Shown here piece after piece: positions 16,406-22,584 of a stretch of DNA of 22,584 bases (position 1 is the stretch's first letter; each line of letters opens with the position of its first letter). The translations under genes were made by a program, and so were the position numbers. This stretch comes from CAJBVG01 sp943371235 (GTDB taxonomy: Bacteria > Bacteroidota > Bacteroidia > Sphingobacteriales > Sphingobacteriaceae), in assembly GCA_943371235.1 (NCBI GenBank), contig CALRTZ010000046.1, forward strand, positions 1-22,584. The letters run 5' to 3'. Below the pieces are notes generated by a model. The model did no database searches, was not told where the DNA came from, and saw nothing but the letters and a program-made list of their open reading frames with translations.

Positions 16406-16954
16406 ATGAAAAAGTTAATTAGAAGGTTTGGGCATTTTTTTGCGGGTAGAAAGTTAAAGAAAGAACTTTTGAATAGAAGAGTACAGCGAGAAACCGTTCC
16501 ATTTGAAGATGCAAAAACAGTAGGTGTATTATTTACAGCACACACAGAAGAAGATATTCAAACAGCATTACAATATGTAAAGAGCTTAACGGATGTTGGC
16601 AAAAGTGTGGAGTACATTGGGTATATAGCCATTAAAGATTATAAGAAAAAATACAAAGGGCAGCAGATTGATGCGAGGTATATTTTTGAAAGCGATTTCG
16701 ATTTTTTCCATCGACCTAAATTAAATGCAATTGAAAAGTTTTATAAAAACAATTTCGATTTATTAATCAGTTTAAATTATACAAACCAATTTAGCATCAA
16801 TTATATTTCATCTTTGTCTAGAGCGCGCATGCGCATTGGTAAATTCAACGTAAATACGGTAAATGCGTATGATTTTATGATTGATGATAAAGGAGAAACC
16901 ATGATTTCGTATATTGAACAACTAAACCATTACCTCAAAATATTAAAAAAATGA
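16406..16954 (+). CDS. DUF6913 family protein, unknown function
   Basis: A 182-residue soluble protein with a basic N-terminus (MKKLIRRFGHFFAGRKLKKE) and an alpha/beta core: VGVLFTAHTEE, VEYIGYI, FDLLISLNY and a conserved DFFHRPK. No transmembrane helix or catalytic motif is clear. Homologues are Bacteroidota proteins often placed directly before dapA, as here; this placement is recalled knowledge and no function is established. The stop TGA overlaps the dapA ATG (ATGA, 4-base overlap), so the two are translationally coupled. Confidence 0.75.
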   Translation: MKKLIRRFGHFFAGRKLKKELLNRRVQRETVPFEDAKTVGVLFTAHTEEDIQTALQYVKSLTDVGKSVEYIGYIAIKDYKKKYKGQQIDARYIFESDFDFFHRPKLNAIEKFYKNNFDLLISLNYTNQFSINYISSLSRARMRIGKFNVNTVNAYDFMIDDKGETMISYIEQLNHYLKILKK

Positions 16955-17829
16955 GCTCAAAATTAATTGGCACTGGTGTAGCATTAGTAACACCTTTTCA
17001 TGCAGATGGCAGTATTGATTTTAAAAGTTATAAAAAACTAATCAATTCATTAATCGCCAATAAAGTAGACTATTTAGTACCGATGGGCACCACAGGCGAA
17101 TCGGTTACTTTAACAAAAGATGAAAAGCAAGCCATATTTGACATTACCGTAGAAACGGTGGATGGAAGAGTTCCTTTAGTAGCAGGAATTGGAGGTAATA
17201 ATACGCGCGAGGTATGCGATTATTTAAATCATTTTGATAAAAAAGGATTCACGGCTATTTTATCGGTGGCACCCTATTATAACAAACCGAATCAAGAAGG
17301 TTTGTACCAACATTACCGCATGGTGGCAGAACATTCTCCCCTACCGGTAATTTTATACAACGTACCGGGTCGCACAGGCTCAAACATGACTGCCGAAACA
17401 ACCTTGCGATTGGCAAACGATTTTAAAAATATTATTGCCGTAAAAGAAGCATCGGGCAACATCGATCAAATGATGTACATTTTAAAACATAAACCTAAAA
17501 ACTTTATGTTGATTTCTGGCGACGATGGAATTACGTTGCCATTAATTGCATTGGGTGCAAGCGGAGTAATATCTGTAGTTGGCAATGCATGGCCAAAAGA
17601 ATACGCACAAATGACGCGTTATGCATTGGCAGGCGATTTCGAAAAAGCACGTAAATTACATTACCGATTAACAGACATCATTAATTTATTATTTGCAGAC
17701 GGTAGCCCAGGCGCCATTAAAGCAGTACTAAAAATGAAAGGGATCTGTGGCGATACGGTACGCTTGCCATTGATGCCACCGAATGATGGGGTGTTGAAGA
17801 AGTTGAAGGCAGCGGTGGAAGGGTTTTGA
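16951..17829 (+). CDS. dapA: 4-hydroxy-tetrahydrodipicolinate synthase
   Basis: First committed enzyme of lysine/diaminopimelate synthesis: condenses pyruvate with aspartate semialdehyde. The 292-residue length is standard. Motifs are intact: GTGVALVTPF at the start, MGTTGES (residues 45-51), YYNKP, YNVPGRT with the catalytic Tyr, and Schiff-base Lys165 in AVKEASGN. The C-terminus LMPPNDGVLKKL is as in other Bacteroidota DapA proteins. It is coupled to the upstream DUF6913 gene by an ATGA overlap. A heptad array begins in its last codons and a terminator follows at 17899-17925. Confidence 0.97.
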   Translation: MSSKLIGTGVALVTPFHADGSIDFKSYKKLINSLIANKVDYLVPMGTTGESVTLTKDEKQAIFDITVETVDGRVPLVAGIGGNNTREVCDYLNHFDKKGFTAILSVAPYYNKPNQEGLYQHYRMVAEHSPLPVILYNVPGRTGSNMTAETTLRLANDFKNIIAVKEASGNIDQMMYILKHKPKNFMLISGDDGITLPLIALGASGVISVVGNAWPKEYAQMTRYALAGDFEKARKLHYRLTDIINLLFADGSPGAIKAVLKMKGICGDTVRLPLMPPNDGVLKKLKAAVEGF

Positions 17830-17865
17830 GGTATGAGTTATGAGGTGTGAGTTATGAAGTGTGAG
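17824..17865. repeat. Degenerate heptad tandem repeat, consensus RTRTGAG, 6 units
   Basis: Six 7-base units: TTTTGAG, GTATGAG, TTATGAG, GTGTGAG, TTATGAA, GTGTGAG. The first unit contains the dapA stop codon. TGA recurs in all three plus-strand frames. Confidence 0.85.
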
Positions 17866-17898
17866 GTGGGGATAATTTGAACGATTTTAGAATGATGG

Positions 17899-17925
17899 AG
17901 CAGCTGTGAGGAGCTGCTTTTTTTT
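17899..17925 (+). terminator. Intrinsic terminator after dapA
   Basis: AGCAGCT (17899-17905) pairs perfectly with AGCTGCT (17912-17918) around a 6-base loop, followed by about eight T residues. It would end the DUF6913-dapA transcript and lies just after the heptad array. Confidence 0.85.
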
Positions 17926-18184
17926 GTGAGTAATAATTATTTTTTTCTTATTATTAGGTTGGGATTGGGAGGAAATAAATAGATAAAGTCAGGTAGTGTT
18001 GAGGGAATTGGGGAAGTTTAGGTTTGCAAAATAAACTATGTGAAAATTATTATGAGTACCCCTAAAAATCATCATTTTTTTCAGTATACCAACATCATTT
18101 CAAGATAAAGACTTAATTTAACCAATTAACATACATCAAAGATTTATAAAACCAAAAAGACTAATTTTTTACCAACTTTAGTAC
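17926..18184. other. Gene-free, AT-rich spacer upstream of BRO/DinD-like gene
   Basis: The full gap between dapA and the BRO-N/DinD-like gene is about 400 bases and holds the heptad array and terminator listed separately. The remainder shows no gene. An AACTTTAGT motif at 18174-18182, two bases before a 12-codon ORF, resembles a -7 element. Confidence 0.6.
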
Positions 18185-18223
18185 ATGACTTATGAAGAAA
18201 TAAATATTATTGAACATTTATAA
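18185..18223 (+). CDS. Possible 12-codon leader ORF
   Basis: ATG to TAA encodes MTYEEINIIEHL, ending 11 bases before the start of the BRO-N/DinD-like gene. It could be a leader peptide, the remnant of a lost gene, or chance. No family similarity can be claimed at this length. Confidence 0.2.
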   Translation: MTYEEINIIEHL

Positions 18224-18234
18224 AAAATTGATTT

Positions 18235-19059
18235 ATGAGCGGCATAAAATTATTTGAAAGTAAAAAAGTACGTAGCCAATGGGATGCGGAAAAGGAAATT
18301 TGGTTTTTTTCCATTATTGATGTAATAGAAATATTAACAGGTAGTAGCATTCCAAAAAGGTATTGGAGTGATTTAAAAAAGAAGCTAACTAAGGAAGGAA
18401 GTCAGTTGTACGAAAATATCGTACAACTGAAATTTAAAGCAGCTGATGGCAAAAATTATGCTACGGATTGCCTTGATACTCCAAATTTATTACGCCTTAT
18501 CCAATCAATCCCATCGCCTAAAGCAGAACCCTTTAAACAATGGCTGGCAAAAGTTGGATATGAACGCATGCAAGAAATTGCCGACCCCAGTCAAAGTATA
18601 GACAGGGCTAGAGAAAATTGGCAAAAACTTGGACGAAGTGAAAAGTGGATTCAGCAACGAATGACTGGGCAAGAAACCAGAAATAAATTAACCGATTATT
18701 GGAAAGATAGCGGTGTAGAAAAAGCAGATGAATTTGCATTGCTCACCAATATTATTCATCAAGAATGGACGGGTTTAACAGTTAAAAAACACAAGGAAAT
18801 AAAAGGATTAAAATCTCAAAACCTACGAGATCACATGAGTGAAGCAGAACTCATTTTTACAGCATTAGCCGAACTTTCTACAAGGCAAATTGCCGAAACG
18901 GAGGAAGCTAAAGGACTTCAAGAAAATGCCAAAGCCAGCAAAAAAGGTGGAAAGATAGCAAAAGATGCAAGGCTACAATTAGAGCAACAAACTGGCAAAA
19001 AAGTAGTAACAGATGAAAATTTTCTACCACCAATTAAAGAAAAGAAGAGACTTAAATAG
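18235..19059 (+). CDS. BRO-N domain / DinD-like protein
   Basis: A 274-residue DNA-associated protein. Residues 1-110 look like a Bro-N (phage antirepressor-type) domain: LFESKKVRSQWDAEKEIWFF, SIIDVIEILTGSS, the CLDTPNLLRLIQSIPSPKAE motif and FKQWLAKVGYERMQEI. The second half resembles DinD, the DNA-damage-inducible protein: TDFALL-like ADEFALLTNIIHQEW, GLKSQNLRDHMSEAELIFTALAE, then a Lys-rich KGGKIAKDARLQLEQQTGKKVV. BRO-N genes are common on phages and mobile elements but this one stands alone, with no other phage gene. It is bracketed by heptad arrays at 17824-17865 and 19076-19110. Regulation by DNA damage is only suggested by the family; no LexA box was recognised. Confidence 0.8.
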   Translation: MSGIKLFESKKVRSQWDAEKEIWFFSIIDVIEILTGSSIPKRYWSDLKKKLTKEGSQLYENIVQLKFKAADGKNYATDCLDTPNLLRLIQSIPSPKAEPFKQWLAKVGYERMQEIADPSQSIDRARENWQKLGRSEKWIQQRMTGQETRNKLTDYWKDSGVEKADEFALLTNIIHQEWTGLTVKKHKEIKGLKSQNLRDHMSEAELIFTALAELSTRQIAETEEAKGLQENAKASKKGGKIAKDARLQLEQQTGKKVVTDENFLPPIKEKKRLK

Positions 19060-19075
19060 CAATGCAGTCCCCCCA

Positions 19076-19110
19076 TTCACAATTCACAACTCACAATTCA
19101 CAACTCAATA
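19076..19110. repeat. Heptad tandem repeat TTCACAA/CTCACAA, 5 units
   Basis: Units TTCACAA, TTCACAA, CTCACAA, TTCACAA, CTCAATA. Positions 19083-19107 are identical to the minus strand of 8600-8624. It begins 17 bases after the BRO/DinD-like stop codon, and is followed by a C-rich tract. Confidence 0.9.
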
Positions 19111-19152
19111 AGGGTCCCCTCCCCCTCCCGTTGTCATAGTCTAAAAAAAGCT

Positions 19153-20241
19153 ATGAACAAAAAATTATTCATCCTTATTTTCAGTGTAGTGGTAATTGTG
19201 AGCTCTAAAAAGTCGCATTCGCAAGATCCTACACCAGATGTGGTAGGCGGACAAAATGCTGCGAACAATTACCCTTTTATGGTAAGTTTAACAGATGCAA
19301 ACACTTTTGGGCCTCCCTACAGTCCATTTTGTGGTGCCTCACTTATTCGCCCGCAATGGGTGCTTACTGCCGCACATTGTGTAGTAGATTTTTTTACAGA
19401 AGAAAATCTCGACAGTGTAACCGCCTTGGTAAATTTATATACCCTAGGAAACCCTCAACCTACTTATCAAAAAATAACTTCTGATTATATCATTCGCCAC
19501 CCATACTTCGACCCTTCTGGTGTAAGCATGTTAGGCGACATCGCATTAATACATTTGAAAACACCGGCCAATGGAAGTCCTATCAATCTTATAGACCCTA
19601 CAAACCTATCTTATGAAAAACCATATAATAAGGTTGATGTCATTGGCTTCGGTATTTTCGATACAGTATTGGTACACTTACAACCAGATACCTTGCAAAT
19701 TGCTGAAGTTAATGTTATTCCAAACACCATTGCAAACCAAGTAAGTAAGTATGCAGGCCTAATAGACACCACTATGATTGTAGCTGGCAGATTGGATACC
19801 TCGGCAACTGGAGCTGCAGCAGGCGACAGCGGAGGTCCTTTATTTGATACAGATTCGGCTGGAAATAGAATTCAAATTGGATTGGTAAGTTTTGGAATGG
19901 GCTTACACAGCACTCAAGAATTTCCGGGGGTATACACAAGAGTATCTAATTATATTGATTGGATAAACCAGAGCATCTTAGCGTATGAAAATGGATTGGG
20001 ATTAAATAAGTTTCATAAGATAGAATTCAGTGTTAAACAAAATGAAGAATCAATTGAAATTGTGATTCCATCTTTTATAACAGAACCGTGTGAAGTGAGT
20101 ATAAATGACTTGAGCGGAAAAACTATTTACAAAGGAACATCAGCAGAAGTAATAAACACTACGGAGTACGCAAATGGTATGTATATTATTAATGTTCATT
20201 CCGAAAAAAATAATTTTCAAGCTAAAAAAGTAATCCTATAA
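19153..20241 (+). CDS. Secreted trypsin-like (S1) serine protease with T9SS C-terminal domain
   Basis: A 362-residue secreted endopeptidase. A signal peptide covers about residues 1-24 (ending SKKSHSQ). The mature enzyme starts near VVGGQ (30-34), the S1 activation site. The triad is intact: His75 in TAAHC, Asp129 in GDIALIHL, Ser226 in GDSGGPL. Position 189 of chymotrypsin numbering is Gly220, so trypsin-like Arg/Lys preference is unlikely; a small or aliphatic P1 pocket is possible. The C42-C58 disulfide pair is present and the C191-C220 pair is not. The last ~75 residues form a type A sorting domain (EVSINDLSGKTIYKG, ANGMYIINVHSE, KKVIL) for type IX secretion. An A-rich run precedes the ATG. 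Confidence 0.93.
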   Translation: MNKKLFILIFSVVVIVSSKKSHSQDPTPDVVGGQNAANNYPFMVSLTDANTFGPPYSPFCGASLIRPQWVLTAAHCVVDFFTEENLDSVTALVNLYTLGNPQPTYQKITSDYIIRHPYFDPSGVSMLGDIALIHLKTPANGSPINLIDPTNLSYEKPYNKVDVIGFGIFDTVLVHLQPDTLQIAEVNVIPNTIANQVSKYAGLIDTTMIVAGRLDTSATGAAAGDSGGPLFDTDSAGNRIQIGLVSFGMGLHSTQEFPGVYTRVSNYIDWINQSILAYENGLGLNKFHKIEFSVKQNEESIEIVIPSFITEPCEVSINDLSGKTIYKGTSAEVINTTEYANGMYIINVHSEKNNFQAKKVIL

Positions 20242-20248
20242 TTATTGA

Positions 20249-21601
20249 TTAAACGGCCATGCTAAATTTTTGCTGGCCTTTAAAATCATTACTCAAATAA
20301 GCATCGTACACAGAGCAACAGTTCCTTAACAGTGCTTTGCCAGTGTACGATATTTCTATTTTATCATTAAAAATATACACCATATTATCGGCAAGCATTT
20401 CGTTTAATAATACAATTGCATTGTCGTTTAATAATTCCGGAATAAAGCTGGTGCTCAATTGGCACATCATTTCTAAAATTAGCGCTCGCCTTCTTAAATC
20501 ATCTTCCGTTAAAATGTGACCTTTCATTATTGGAAGTTCGTTTTCTTCTAATCGTTTATAATAGTCTTCTAATTTCTTTTCATTTTGTGCAAAGCATGTC
20601 CAAGAATCGCTGATCGATGAAACGCCTAAGCCTATTAACAATTGGGTATGTTTTTCTGTATAGCCCATAAAATTACGATGCAGTTTATTGGTTTTAAAAG
20701 CGGCAAATAAAGAATCGTTGGGTAATGCAAAATGATCCATGCCAATTTCTAAATATCCGGCTTCTTCTAACATTTCGCGACCTAATTCATAAAGCGCATA
20801 TTTCTCTTCGTCTTTTGGCAAATTCGATTCGTTGTATTTACGCTGCCCAGGTTTTAACCATGGCACGTGTGCATATGAATAAAATGCGATGCGCTCTGGC
20901 ATTAATTTCACAACTTCTGTAATGGTATTTTTTATACTCGTGAGGGTTTGATCTGGTAAGCCATAAATTAAATCGAAATTGATGGAGTTATAACCCAATG
21001 CTCTGGCATTGTTTGTGGCAACTTGAACATCAGCAACGCTCTGCGTTCTGTTTATTAATTGCTGAACGTGTGGGTCGAAATCTTGTATACCTAAACTCAA
21101 CCTTTTAAAACCTAAATCAGCCAATACTTGTAAATGTTCTATATTGGTATTGTTGGGATGCGCTTCAAAGCTAAAGCTTGCATCTTCGGTAGCATCCGCA
21201 TGTTTAAAAATAAAATCAATTAAACGCTTAAGATTCTCAGGCTTAAAAAATGTAGGGGTTCCACCACCTAAATGTAGCTCGGCTATGCGAGGTCTTTCAT
21301 TAAATAAGGATAAATATAAGCTAAACTCTTTTTCTAAAGCCTCTATGTAAGGTATTTCTACGGCATGGTTAACGGTGATGCGAGTATTACACCCGCAATA
21401 GGTACATAAACTCTCGCAAAAAGGCAAGTGTATATATAAACTGATGCCTTCTGTTTTATTTGAGTGCACAAATTGAGCTTTTACATGCTCTTTCCATTCG
21501 TTTTGCTCGGGGTAATGAGTCCAAAACGGAACCGTAGGATAACTTGTATATCGAGGTATAGGACGGTTGTATTTTTTTAAGATTTGCTCATGTATATTCA
21601 T
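20249..21601 (-). CDS. hemN: Oxygen-independent coproporphyrinogen III oxidase
   Basis: Radical SAM enzyme converting coproporphyrinogen III to protoporphyrinogen IX in heme synthesis. From the ATG at 21601 the protein is 450 residues and opens with the family motif YNRPIPRYTSYPT. The 4Fe-4S motif is C62-x3-C66-x2-C69 with an extra C71, the same numbers as in E. coli HemN; this supports this start over the ATG at 21619, which adds six unusual residues. Further motifs: LHLGGGTPTF (SAM binding), FEAHPNNT, LSLGIQDFDP and YSYAHVPWLKPGQR. HemJ at 8061 would act on its product. A terminator at 21660-21686 separates it from the upstream histone-like gene. Confidence 0.96.
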   Translation of the reverse strand: MNIHEQILKKYNRPIPRYTSYPTVPFWTHYPEQNEWKEHVKAQFVHSNKTEGISLYIHLPFCESLCTYCGCNTRITVNHAVEIPYIEALEKEFSLYLSLFNERPRIAELHLGGGTPTFFKPENLKRLIDFIFKHADATEDASFSFEAHPNNTNIEHLQVLADLGFKRLSLGIQDFDPHVQQLINRTQSVADVQVATNNARALGYNSINFDLIYGLPDQTLTSIKNTITEVVKLMPERIAFYSYAHVPWLKPGQRKYNESNLPKDEEKYALYELGREMLEEAGYLEIGMDHFALPNDSLFAAFKTNKLHRNFMGYTEKHTQLLIGLGVSSISDSWTCFAQNEKKLEDYYKRLEENELPIMKGHILTEDDLRRRALILEMMCQLSTSFIPELLNDNAIVLLNEMLADNMVYIFNDKIEISYTGKALLRNCCSVYDAYLSNDFKGQQKFSMAV

Positions 21602-21647
21602 ACCACAAATGTGGGGCAACTAAGAAGGAAAAAAAATGAGCAAAGTC

Positions 21648-21686
21648 ATAAAAACAAAAAACCTTTTAGAAATTATCTAAAAGGTT
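21648..21686 (-). terminator. Strong intrinsic terminator after the histone-like gene
   Basis: On the minus strand AACCTTTTAGA (21676-21686) pairs perfectly over 11 bp with TCTAAAAGGTT (21660-21670) around a 5-base loop, followed by TTTTTGTTTTTATG. This ends the Hc1-like transcript before hemN. Confidence 0.9.
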
Positions 21687-21711
21687 CTTTGAATATTTTG
21701 TTGGAATAAGA

Positions 21712-21891
21712 CTATTGCTCCGTATTTTTCATTTCTTGAACTTCTAAGCGAATTGCTTGCGCTAAGTTTTTTAAGTCTTGCATTCCTTTTCTAACACGAG
21801 TACCAGCAGCACTGTTACCTTTGTTATAAAATTTGTCAGCATCCGCTTCTAAATCAGCGAGCATTTTTTTGAATTCGTTGAATTTTTTCAT
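21712..21891 (-). CDS. Histone H1-like protein, Hc1 family
   Basis: A 59-residue helical protein, MKKFNEFKKMLADLEADADK at its start, then FYNKGNSAAGTRVRKGMQDL and a charged tail ending NTEQ. The GNSAAGTRVRKGMQDLK core matches the short Hc1-like (histone H1-like) proteins common in Bacteroidota, related to the chlamydial nucleoid protein Hc1. These are thought to bind DNA. Unlike chlamydial Hc1, no long Lys/Ala tail is present, and the net charge is modest. A strong Shine-Dalgarno sequence, AAAAGGAG on the minus strand (21901-21908), lies nine bases before the ATG; this is unusual in Bacteroidota and suggests high expression. A strong terminator follows. It sits between hemN and the alpha-oxoamine synthase gene as a single-gene unit. 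Confidence 0.85.
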   Translation of the reverse strand: MKKFNEFKKMLADLEADADKFYNKGNSAAGTRVRKGMQDLKNLAQAIRLEVQEMKNTEQ

Positions 21892-21900
21892 TTTTGGAAA

Positions 21901-21908
21901 CTCCTTTT
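21901..21908 (-). promoter_or_regulatory. Strong Shine-Dalgarno sequence of the histone-like gene
   Basis: Minus-strand AAAAGGAG, with a nine-base gap to the ATG at 21891. Other genes in this window mostly have A-rich starts without such a match. Confidence 0.6.
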
Positions 21909-21990
21909 ACGATTTGGTTTTACAATAATTGTTTGTTTTACTAATGTAAAATGAATTTTTGAGCTTATCAATAGCTAAATGAATTAATTT

Positions 21991-22584
21991 TTAAGCATTC
22001 ATTTCTACCGGCGACTTGCTCTCGTAATAGCCAGATTTCAATTTCTCGGCTACTTCAGAGTAAGCGTTTAGGGTTTCCTCCACATCTGCTAAAGTATGGA
22101 TCGCTGAAGGTATTAACCTCAACATTATCACGCCTTTAGGTACAACTGGGTAGGTTACAATAGAACAAAATATGCTGTAATTTTCACGTAAATCCATCAC
22201 AATATTAGTAGCTTCCGTTAGGGTACCTGATAATAAAACTGGGGTAACTGGAGAGCTTGTAATGCCAATATTGAAGCCTCTTTCTCTTAATCCTGACTGT
22301 AGGGCATGTACGATTTTCCATAAATTGTCCTTCAATTCTGGATTATTTCTTAATAATTCTAGTCTTTTTAACAAACCAACCACCATAGGCATTGGTAATG
22401 ATTTCGCAAAGGTTTGCGAACGCATGTTATATCTTAAGAAGTTAGTAACATCTTCTGTTGCTGCAACAAATGCACCAATTCCGGCCATTGATTTTGCAAA
22501 CGTACCAAAGTAAACATCTACACCATCTTGAACACCTTGTAACTCATCTGTTCCGGCGCCAGTAGGACCCATGGTTCCAAAACC
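21991..22584 (-). CDS. Alpha-oxoamine synthase family PLP enzyme, partial (possible serine palmitoyltransferase)
   Basis: The C-terminal half (about 198 residues) of a pyridoxal-phosphate enzyme; the frame is open to the window edge and the true start lies beyond it. Family motifs include GFGTMGPTGAGTDE near the edge and the PLP lysine in GTFAKSMAGIGAF (Lys codon at 22492-22494), followed by QTFAKSLPMP and TYPVVPKGVIMLRLIPSAIHT. The family condenses an amino acid with an acyl-CoA; members include serine palmitoyltransferase, KBL and BioF. Bacteroidota make sphingolipids, so SPT is a plausible guess, but the substrate cannot be settled from this part. It is upstream of the histone-like gene on the same strand. 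Confidence 0.8.
   Translation of the reverse strand, partial: GFGTMGPTGAGTDELQGVQDGVDVYFGTFAKSMAGIGAFVAATEDVTNFLRYNMRSQTFAKSLPMPMVVGLLKRLELLRNNPELKDNLWKIVHALQSGLRERGFNIGITSSPVTPVLLSGTLTEATNIVMDLRENYSIFCSIVTYPVVPKGVIMLRLIPSAIHTLADVEETLNAYSEVAEKLKSGYYESKSPVEMNA

Noticed and set aside
16429..16443. A second GG-N10-GC sigma54-like match.
   Set aside because: It lies inside the DUF6913 coding sequence and matches few other consensus positions.

Overview
The window is a stretch of chromosome from a Bacteroidota bacterium. It is AT-rich, and it carries several markers of that phylum: a PorV/PorQ-family outer-membrane protein and a secreted protease with a type IX secretion (T9SS) C-terminal tail, a short Hc1 histone-like protein, DUF3667 and DUF6913 proteins, HemJ, and TAnnTTTG-like -7 promoter elements. 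Order-level placement (Chitinophagales- or Sphingobacteriales-like) is only a guess. No tRNA, rRNA, CRISPR array, insertion sequence or complete phage was seen.

Layout. (1) 6-3850, plus strand: a sigma54-dependent response regulator, a membrane histidine kinase and a TspO protein, each overlapping the next, so probably one operon. (2) 3851-4340: two strong intrinsic terminators around a 51-residue membrane protein, plus a possible sigma54 promoter just after tspO. (3) 4381-8064, plus: a tight four-gene envelope operon (AI-2E-type permease, POTRA/beta-barrel outer-membrane protein, holin-like membrane protein, small membrane protein). (4) 8061-9122, minus: HemJ and a lipoprotein. (5) 9171-10157, plus: a LuxE-like adenylate-forming enzyme; 10159-12342, minus: a DUF3667 protein and tyrosyl-tRNA synthetase. 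(6) 12396-17829, plus: AcpH-like protein, PorV/PorQ protein, LigA, DUF6913 protein, DapA. (7) 17830-19152: a BRO-N/DinD-like gene between repeat-bearing spacers. (8) 19153-20241, plus: T9SS-secreted trypsin-like protease. (9) 20249-22584, minus: HemN, Hc1 histone-like protein and a truncated alpha-oxoamine synthase, possibly serine palmitoyltransferase.

How the genes relate. The first operon looks like a membrane sensor circuit with a tetrapyrrole-binding membrane protein as its third member. Two late heme-synthesis enzymes (HemN, HemJ) lie elsewhere in the window, although not in the same operon. The AI-2E/POTRA-barrel operon pairs an inner-membrane permease with an outer-membrane barrel by overlapping reading frames. 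The PorV/PorQ protein and the tailed protease belong to the type IX secretion pathway.

Most of the window is ordinary Bacteroidota housekeeping and accessory sequence. The least explained signal is a set of short tandem arrays, all with a 7-base period but different unit sequences, in four intergenic spacers (five arrays). Two of these spacers bracket the BRO/DinD gene, and two arrays 10.5 kb apart share an identical 25-base run.
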